A DNA stretch of 64,000 bases from Pelomyxa schiedti (lineage: Eukaryota > Evosea > Pelobiontida > Pelomyxidae): NCBI GenBank assembly GCA_020536535.1, contig JAHLWZ010000291.1, positions 63,061 to 127,060 of the forward strand, given 5' to 3'. Below are positions 56,775 to 64,000 of the stretch, piece by piece (the stretch's first letter is position 1; every line of letters starts with the position of its first letter). A program made the translations under genes and the position numbers. Below the pieces are notes generated by a model. It did not search any database, was not told the origin of the DNA, and was given only the letters and a program-made list of their open reading frames with translations.

Positions 56775-59700
56775 TTAGAGGTGGCCCACACTTGCCGCGA
56801 GTGTTCCCGTTAAGCCAACTGATGAAGCCGCCAAGTTTTGTACATCATGTCTGCGTTCACTTAGTGACACTTCGAGTTTATGAGCTTCGGAGATGGCCTG
56901 CGAGATAATGTTCATCCACTCCGCCTTGGAACTGCTGGAGGAGCACTGGCATATCAGCGCTGTGTGGTGTGAGAAGAGCGGGAAAAAGAGTGGGGGAGAA
57001 CATTTTGCGTTTGTATTCAGGTGGAATGTCAGTTCGTTATCTTCTGGTGTCTCTAGCACGGAAATTGTAAGGAGTGTGCTGGCCCACATAAATTTATACT
57101 GTTCGCCCACTAGATATGAGGTGATACTTGGACCAAATAGAAGAGAGAGGAGTGCTTTACAAGGGGATTTAGAAGCAAACAAATTTACAGATGACTTGGA
57201 CATGACTTTGGTTGCCATAAGCAAGTCATTGAATAGAATTAACAACCTTGGCGCTGCTGCCTTGTCACCACTGTTTTCACCTTTGTGAACTCTCAGGGAG
57301 AAAAAAGGGGTATTAAATAATTAGCGTACCGCGAATCAGAACATTTCCTTGGTGCACCCATCTTCTTGTAGGCTGTGTAAGACTCTGTTTAGAAGTTAAG
57401 CAGAGTGGCTTTAAAAAAGCGACGGAAACTCACCTTTTGTGCGTGTGCCGGATTTGGATCCTGATCGATTTATTTGTTTCAAATTGATGTGAATGGGAGT
57501 ACACACTATAAATTTGCCTTGCAACATCTTTTCGATTTGTTGTACTTTGAAACGAGATTCTACCTCCCGTTTCTTTTGCTCTGTTATTTCTCCAATTTTT
57601 ACCCCTAATATTTCTGTCTACCTTCTCATTGATTCCTGTCGCAACAGTTTTCATCCTATCTAATGCTTCTTGCAATTTCTTGAAGTCGGGTCTACTAGGA
57701 TCCGAATTTTTCACAAGAACTTGTAAAAGCATAACATAACGAGGGATTCCTAGAAATGAAGTGAACTGGGTGCAAATAGCAAGTTCTTGAATACTTTGGA
57801 CGGGTAAAATTAGGAATGCAAAAATGTCCAACCCTTTCAGTTCTGGATTTTTCGTGGCATTCTGTGAAAGGAATATTAGCATTCATTTACTCTGAAGCCA
57901 GACAACCTCTAACCATAGAGCAAAGTCGGGATTCTTGGACAATTCGATAACTTGAGCAACAGCATTTTCATAGTTTTGTACATACATGGTGTAAACCTGG
58001 TCAGATAAGTAAATGCAAGATACACTTAATCATACCTTCAAAAAGTTACTCTGCATAAAAAGAAAAAAAAAAGGAATTCGTTAATGAGAAGTAAACTTCA
58101 CAACATTATTACAATTTCGAGGAAAACTGGCCCTAAGAGGGGTTGCTTTGGATCAGCTGCAACTGCTGCCGTTAATTTTTTGTAGAACAGTGTATTGTAC
58201 AATTTGATAGGTTCGATTGAAGAACTTATCTACAGGAAAAATCATAAGACATCCCTTGTACCTTGGGCATGTACTGTTTTTCTTGCTTGCATAGAAACAA
58301 GTTCTTCTGGCATTGGTTTTATAAATACATTGATGAGGGTATCTATTCCTTTGAGGTACGAATCCTCTAATAGGGGTAAGTGTTGTTCTTTTGTGCGGGA
58401 GTGATTGCCATACCAGAGGATACAATTTCTGCTGTTACTGATTCCACCTGTTTTGCCTTGGCCTCCAATGAATCTTCCTCTTTGATTTCTTCTTCTGGTG
58501 GAGGAGTGCTCACTTCGGGCGTAACTGATGTAGTTGTAGTACAGGAAGCGCTAAGAGACTCAGGTGGTGGGGATGTGGATGGCATTGCTGTTTGTTGTGT
58601 GGGTTGTTGTGTGGGTTGTTCATGTTCGTCTTGAAGGGACCTTGAAGGTTCAGGAACAGGATTACTATGAAGGGAGTGAGTTTGTAGTTTACAGTAATTA
58701 ACAACATTCGGCTGTGTCGCCGGGATTCCTACATCGTTTCAGTTTTTGTAACTGGGATATTCATTAGTACCCGCGTAAGTTTTGCAGGAGTTTCCTCTGT
58801 GGCACTGGTAGAAGTAAGTCGTTCTTTTTCTTCATATACTTGAAGACGCTTTTTGAGGTCCCTTTTATAGGCATTAGGGTATACTCGATAACGAGGGGAG
58901 TAACTTGAGTTCTTTCTTCACTTTTTTGTATTGCTTTTTTTGTGATTCTAAATGCTCTGTGAGCTCTTGTGCATTCGCTTTAAGAAGTTCCTTTTCTCTA
59001 GTAAAGTTAAAACTGCTTAAACACGTTCTCTAGGCAGTACTGTTCACTTGCGGATTGAATTTCTCCAATTTTTGATTCCATAGCGCCAACTTGTTCCACT
59101 GCAGCTCGTCTGTGGCAATTGTTATTCTTTGCAAACAATGACAATGGCGGGAAAGAAATACCTTTTCTCTCTTTCTTCTTTCAGCTTTTTTTCAAGGCTC
59201 TTTATTTGATCCTCCTACCAGACTTTAGAATATAGGTAGTTGTCATTTCACAATACCAGTTGTTGTCTAACCTCTTCAGCCTTAGAAAGCATCTCTTGTA
59301 ACTCTTTCAATTTCGTTGCGTTGTCCTCTGAACTGCTAAGGGTAAACCACAAAACGAAGAAGTGTCAGAGTTACCCAATAGAATTTTTCTGTTGTTGTAT
59401 TGAGATGAGGGAATTGCTCATAAATATTGGAATACCTCTTCTTGAGACCTGTGAAGAGCAACTTCTGTATCTCGGAGCTTCTCTGTAACACTCAGTAGGT
59501 TCTCCTCACAGGTTCTCAGTTTTTGGTTTAGCTTCTCTGCTCTTTCTTTTGCCTTCGACAGTTTCTTTTCTGTTTTATTCAGCTTGGATGTGACTTCATT
59601 CATATGTTGCTGACTAGAGCTGAGCTGCTTAGATAATTCTATGGAGCTGTCCTTCTCAGATGTCAGTGTTTTTTTCATGTTTTGGATGGTTTCTTCAAGC

Positions 59701-60007
59701 GAGGCAATTTGCTGCTGCCTAAAAAAAAACGGGAATCAGAAAATAAATGAAGTAATTTGAAGCGCACTGATCTGCAACCAAGGCCGACATTCCGGGGGTT
59801 CCAGAGACCTGTTGAAGGTCATAAGAGCAGTAGTACTGCTAAAAGAAACCTGTTCATTCACACGTTTGTTGAGCAGGTCTATCTTGGCACTGGAGATGCA
59901 TTAGTTATTAGGTGAAACTATAGTCAACAACGTTTGTTCTAAAATTGTCTTATCCCTCAACTCTTTTTCACCCTTCAATTCCAAGATCTGTGACAGGAAG
60001 TAGGAAG

Positions 60008-60057
<50 letters not shown>

Positions 60058-60991
60058 AAGGAAGGAAAACCATTGAGTTTGCTGTTTGCACTTCGTCACT
60101 GAGTTTTGTTATTAGAGTTTGTGCACTCTGCAGGGAAGAAGATAAAGCAGATATTTGCTCTTGAGATTGTTCAAGTTGTGTTGTATGCAAGTTGTTTATT
60201 CTTGCATGAAGTTCGCTACTGTTTTTCTGTTCTTCAGCCAGTTTTGACTTCAAGCATTCAATTTCTTGATGTCTTTTTTCCTCTTTGTTTGGTTTTTTTT
60301 AATGGAATTCAGGAGTAGATACTGTTCTGTTAATCGTTCAGCAGAGGCCTCTGCTTCGAGTAAGGAGATCTAATTTCAAATGAGAATAAGGATAAGTTAA
60401 GAGTTGTACTTTTTTCTTGGCAAGTTCAAGATCATTGGATAATTTATTTATGGTTTCTTGGGCATCCGAGGAGGGTTTGGGAGGAAGTGACAGGCTATAT
60501 TGTATTGTTTTATTTTCCTTTTAAAAGAAAGGGGTTGCTATGCGTGATACCTTTCTGTGGAGTTTGTTAGTAAGCTTTTCCAGTATACAAGTTCTTCAGT
60601 GAGAGCATGTTTTTCTGCTTCCAAAGTACTACATTTCTTTGTCTGCTATGCATGAAAAAAAGCTGACGTAAAAACAATTGCACACAGTAGTCTCCAATTG
60701 AAGCTCACAATCTCTCAACCTAGTAGAGTACCGCACAGCAGGGCTTACGGACTTGACCTTGTTGTTTAGTGTTGTTTATTGAAATGCCTCCCTCAAGATC
60801 TTTCAAAATAGTTTCACTATTAATGAAGGGGTTTTTGACACACTAACTCCCCTGCAGCCTTCTCGAAGAGCTTGGCCTTTTCGCTCACGGACACTGCGGG
60901 AGACTTAAAAAAAACCAAAGGAACACGGTTTGTGGGGTTCTCATGGCACTTATGATGACATACCCTCCGACGTCCTCAGCGTTGATGCCAT
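56775..60991 (-). CDS. coiled-coil RhoGEF (DH-PH)
   Basis: A predicted guanine-nucleotide exchange factor for Rho/Rac GTPases. ATG 60991 starts MASTLRTSE, spliced to SVSEKAKLFEKAAGE. Exons 60900-58850 are mainly heptad-rich coiled coil (e.g. SKQLSSSQQHMNEVTSKLNK, ISALSSSLQSAQTLITKLSD). A Pro/Thr/Glu linker (58650-58440) leads to the DH domain: VTAEIVSSEDSYLKGIDTLI, SSIEPIKLYNTLFYKKL, ALWLQ-type helix, FLILPVQ spliced to GIPRYVMLLQVLVKN, DFKKLQEALDRMKTVA. PILPVQ-x-IPRY is the DH hallmark. The PH domain has RRWVHQGNVLIRG, LILFNDLLMATKV, NELTFHLNT and KAEWMNIISQAI, then a short tail. It converges on the F-box gene with ~118 bp between stops. Confidence 0.82.
60010..60055. repeat. 46-nt poly-A (poly-T on the sense strand of an intron)
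   Basis: An uninterrupted run of 46 A on the plus strand inside an intron of the RhoGEF gene. On the gene's strand this is a poly-T tract shortly before a CACAG acceptor, so it serves as an extreme polypyrimidine tract. Confidence 0.92.
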
Positions 60992-61108
60992 ACTGGCTTC
61001 TCACCTCGGTTTCTTTTTGGGCCAATTTTTTTCTGAGCCCCTGATTTCGCAAACCCAAGGTGTATTTTTGGGAACGAAGCCCATTTCTCGTTACCGGTTC
61101 TGTTTTCC

Positions 61109-63874
61109 TTAAAAGGCGGACTCGTCTTTTTGTTGTTGTTCTGTCTTTGGTGCCGGTTCGGGTGCCGTTTCGTCCTCTACGATATCAACTTGTCCTTCTT
61201 CCTCGTCTTCCTCCTCATCGTCGTCCTCATCATCACCCTCTTCTTCTTCCTCCTCCTCCTCTTCGTCGTCCTCATCCTCTTCAGTGACATTGTCCTTGGC
61301 ATTGAGATTGGTTTTGGTTTTGGTTGTGACGTCACCGACGGGCGCAGTTGCTTGTTCTTTTGGGTGCCCTGTGGGCTCCTTTTTGGCCTGTGGCTCGCGG
61401 CCTGGTGCCTCGTGATTGGTGTCATTTGTCTGGTTGTTGGTTGGTGTTGTATTCACAGGGGAACGTGACACTGCCACTTTCCCACTGGGTTGTGATGAGT
61501 GGAGTGCGGTTGAAGTGGGGTTGGGGTTATGTACGGAATTCTGATTGGCTGATGAAGCCGGCTTTGGTGTTGCTGGTTTTGTATCACATGTAATTATTGT
61601 GGTGGCAGTGGCAGTGGCAGTGGTTGTGCTTGTGCTTGTTGTGGTGGTGGTAACTGTTGCGGTTGCGGTTGCATCTCTGGGTGTGGAGGTTGGAGGCTTG
61701 TTGGGTCTATTCCTAGATGAGGAAAGTAGCTGGATTGAGGTATGAGAGGCAGATTTGGGTAGCTGAGCTGCACTGTTAATTTCTGGTTTGAATTCTAGGG
61801 GTGTGGGGGTTGTAGCTTTGTGCGAATCGGAAGATATTGAGGGTTGTTTAGCATGGGGTGTATGTGGTGTTGTGGCACTGACAGAACTCTGTTTAGGTGA
61901 AATGGGAGGGGCCATTTTAGGTGAAGGTAGAGCGGTATTTACAGGGTTAGAGAGTGGCGCATCTATAGTAAATACAACCGCAGCAGTTTTCTGAGCTACG
62001 GGTATGGAAGTTGAAGTTTTGGGTGACTGTACATCTTGAATGTGGGACTTGGAGTGGGATTTGGGAAGACGTATTTCCCCACACAAAGATGATGAAGATG
62101 CTGGTCTAGAGGTACCTCTTGGAGAGGGGGGTTTAGGGGAAATTTTTAGTTGCGTACCTTCTTGGGAGGATGGTGACGTATGGGCCGTACTTGTAACAGA
62201 GCCGGGTATTGGTGCTAGATGACTTTTGGGTGTTGTAGGGGTTGGGTTTTCCTGAAGGCGGGTTGCTGTGACTTTAGGTGAGCTTAAATTTGGTGTTGCT
62301 GGCTTTTTTGTGCTGGCGTCTTGCTCGACAACTTTTGGTGGTGGTGACTGGCTGGCAGCTTCACGTGTTGATGTGGAAATCTCTTCGACTTTAGAAGGTT
62401 TTGGAGTACTTGGTTTGGTATGTTTCGGGGTAGGCAAAGGAGAACTTGGTGGTTTGGGAGTACCTGGCTTGGTGTGTGGGCTCTCTGGCACTGTGATAGG
62501 GGCATCAGGATTTTTCCTGTTTTGAGGCGAGTCTTTTGTTGTGTTCTGAGACTCGGCCTTTGCATTACTTGGCTTTGGGGAGGAAAGTTCTCTCACAGAC
62601 TTTGGAGTTGATGGCTTGGAGACTATAAGTGTACCCCTGGGTGAGGTGGTATTTGTATTTCCTTTGGCAGTTGGGGTATTTGGCATTGCAGATGAGCCTT
62701 TGGCATTATGAGCTTTGGTAGTAGTAACGCCTGAGATTTCCTCTCCCTTCATTGGACCACTTGGCTTGCTTGAAGCTAACAATTGGTGTAATTTCAAACA
62801 CAAAGTCACCCACTCGAGAAGTATATATATGAAAGGGGATGCCTGAAGAGCTTCCTCTGGATTTAAACCTTACAAGGTTATTTAAGGCTTATCATTTTAC
62901 TGTACATTGTATCTGTTGCTCCACCCAGTTGCCATTATTTGGGTCTCCAGTAAAAGGATCGTATTGCATTATGCACTCCACAAGGGAGCTTCTTTTGAGA
63001 ATCTAGGTTATTTTAGTAGAATGGTGGTGGCGTGCAGGAGAAACTTTTTGGCATTCAATCCAGTTGGTATCAGTGTCGTTGCACAACCTGAGAAGGATAA
63101 GGGCAGCCAGAATTACAGCCTGTATTACTCCAGGAGCACTGTCTTGTATAAGCAGTTGCTCTATACTATGCTTCTCCATCAACGCAAGCTCGGTTCTAGC
63201 AACCTTGTTTTATTGGTAGAATAAACTAAAAATAAACGGAAGAAGGAATAAAAGCCAAGAAGGAAAACAAACAGTGATAATACATTGAGGTGAGCTCTGA
63301 AAATGGAGAAATTATCTGCTTGTTTGCCATCGTGGAGCTCAGCTTGCTGGGCGGCGGTTTTCTTCTTCAGTGAATACTGCGATTGAAACGAAATCATTTC
63401 TCGCCTCACATTCTCTTCTTCCTCAACACGGAGTTGCTATCATATTGAAGGGTTTTCCACAAGTCAATAACGAAAAATGATGTGATAGTGGGATACATAC
63501 AGCAGGAGTGGGGCCAAATGTAGCAGTGATCAACTCTCTATTAGCCTGTTCTTCCTGTGTGCTGTTATTTATAGTACAAGTAACCACTCAAAATACCAGC
63601 ATTCTACATTTAGCAGTGTAATTCCTAAGCCATCGAGCCAAGTACTGGAAAGATATTTAAAAAAAAATGTGGCGCAAGGGAAATCACACGTCGCCACAAA
63701 AAAAAAAAAAAAAAAAAAAGGATACGTAAATAACAACTATCAAGTTGGAGAAGAATTAACAAAACCCACATCTACAGGGTCACTTGGTTGCACCAACGTT
63801 ATTTCAGCCAACGCTCTTCCCAAAACAACATCGACCTGCGAGTGTGTCAACCAAGTAACCTCCTCCGACGACAT
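61109..63874 (-). CDS. Dpy-30/RIIa-motif protein with long Pro/Ser/Thr-rich region and acidic tail
   Basis: ATG 63874 begins MSSEEVTWLTHSQVDVVLG, leading to RALAEITLVQPS and DPVD, then a T-rich intron joining YLARWLRNYTAK. This is the Dpy-30/RIIa docking signature (L-x2-AL-x-E-x6-PxDPv-x-YLA-xWL). Further exons give ELITATFGPTPA, VEEEENVRREMISFQSQYS, VARTELALMEKHSIEQLL, VIQAVILAALIL, VECIMQYDPFTGDPNNGNW and SPFIYILLEWVTLCLKLHQL, a helical domain I cannot assign. The last exon (62810-61109) is ~560 residues of Pro/Ser/Thr/Lys low complexity ending in a pure Asp/Glu block and QQQKDESAF. Dpy-30 motifs occur in axonemal radial-spoke, AKAP-binding and histone-methyltransferase proteins; DYDC/RSP2-like is possible. 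Function undecided. Confidence 0.6.
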
Positions 63875-64000
63875 TGCCTTTTTTTTTTCGTAGTTGTTAC
63901 GGGAAAACAACAACGAGCACCCTCGACCAACCTGGGGGGGGTTTAGAACTTAGAAAAAGCTCCGTAGTAGATCCGGCCGGTGATGCTTGGGTGTAGATCT

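Noticed and set aside
57385-57415. GAAGTTAAGC string like part of 5S rRNA
   Set aside because: No other 5S elements around; it lies at an intron/exon border of the RhoGEF gene on the other strand.
60010-60055. Poly-A tail of a retroposon
   Set aside because: No target-site duplication or element body seen; it sits as poly-T before a splice acceptor of the RhoGEF gene.
61130-61468. Plus-strand hydrophobic frame resembling a membrane protein
   Set aside because: Antisense of the acidic Asp/Glu tail of the Dpy-30 protein.

Overview
This 64 kb window is nuclear DNA from a free-living unicellular eukaryote. Nearly every gene is split by short GT-AG introns, many of 20-60 nt (one is 21 nt at 6982-7002, one 23 nt at 38571-38593), often with long poly-T tracts before the 3' splice site. 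Gene content points to an amoebozoan-like protist: a leucine-rich-repeat MAPK phosphatase of the type known from Dictyostelium, two TKL receptor kinases, polyQ and coiled-coil proteins, a RhoGEF, a VPS9-like protein and an arrestin. I infer Amoebozoa from this and cannot name the species. The genome is compact: I see about 27 protein genes and one tRNA-like gene, and convergent neighbours are often only 60-130 bp apart. CDS coordinates below run from start codon to stop codon and include introns. Exon joins were worked out by eye from reading frame, splice sites and protein-family agreement.

Layout. 0-10 kb: a syntaxin whose C-terminus is a cysteine cluster instead of a membrane anchor; UTP23 (ribosome biogenesis); a polyQ/macrodomain/RRM protein; a parkin-like RING0-RING1-IBR protein with a C-terminal ubiquitin-like domain; and a class IV sirtuin preceded by a beta-thymosin motif. 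10-20 kb: two tandem transmembrane TKL kinases with different ectodomains but the same intracellular plan. 20-31 kb: a coiled-coil protein, an ankyrin protein, an arrestin and a PX protein with a very long Ser/Arg-repeat tail. 30-37 kb: DDI1 (UBL-retropepsin-UBA), a TAF13-like TFIID subunit with a long AT-hook extension, cereblon, and a tRNA-like gene. 37-50 kb: a Crinkler-type nuclease-like/kinase protein with two apparent frameshifts, a large TPR protein with a VPS9-like end, a class IV aminotransferase, the LRR phosphatase, and a secreted repeat protein. 50-64 kb: a Rieske-containing FAD oxidoreductase, an unrecognised gene, a nitroreductase, a small secreted Cys-rich protein, an F-box multi-pass membrane protein, a coiled-coil DH-PH RhoGEF and a Dpy-30-motif protein.

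The genes do not form one pathway. Recurring themes are ubiquitin/proteasome biology (parkin-like, DDI1, cereblon, F-box protein), ADP-ribose/NAD biology (macrodomain, sirtuin) and membrane or small-GTPase signalling (syntaxin, PX, VPS9-like, DH-PH, arrestin, TKL kinases). The best candidates for undescribed biology are the altered domain architectures: the parkin-like protein without RING2 and with its UBL at the C-terminus, the macrodomain-RRM fusion, the thymosin-sirtuin, the Cys-anchored syntaxin and the Crinkler-type gene.
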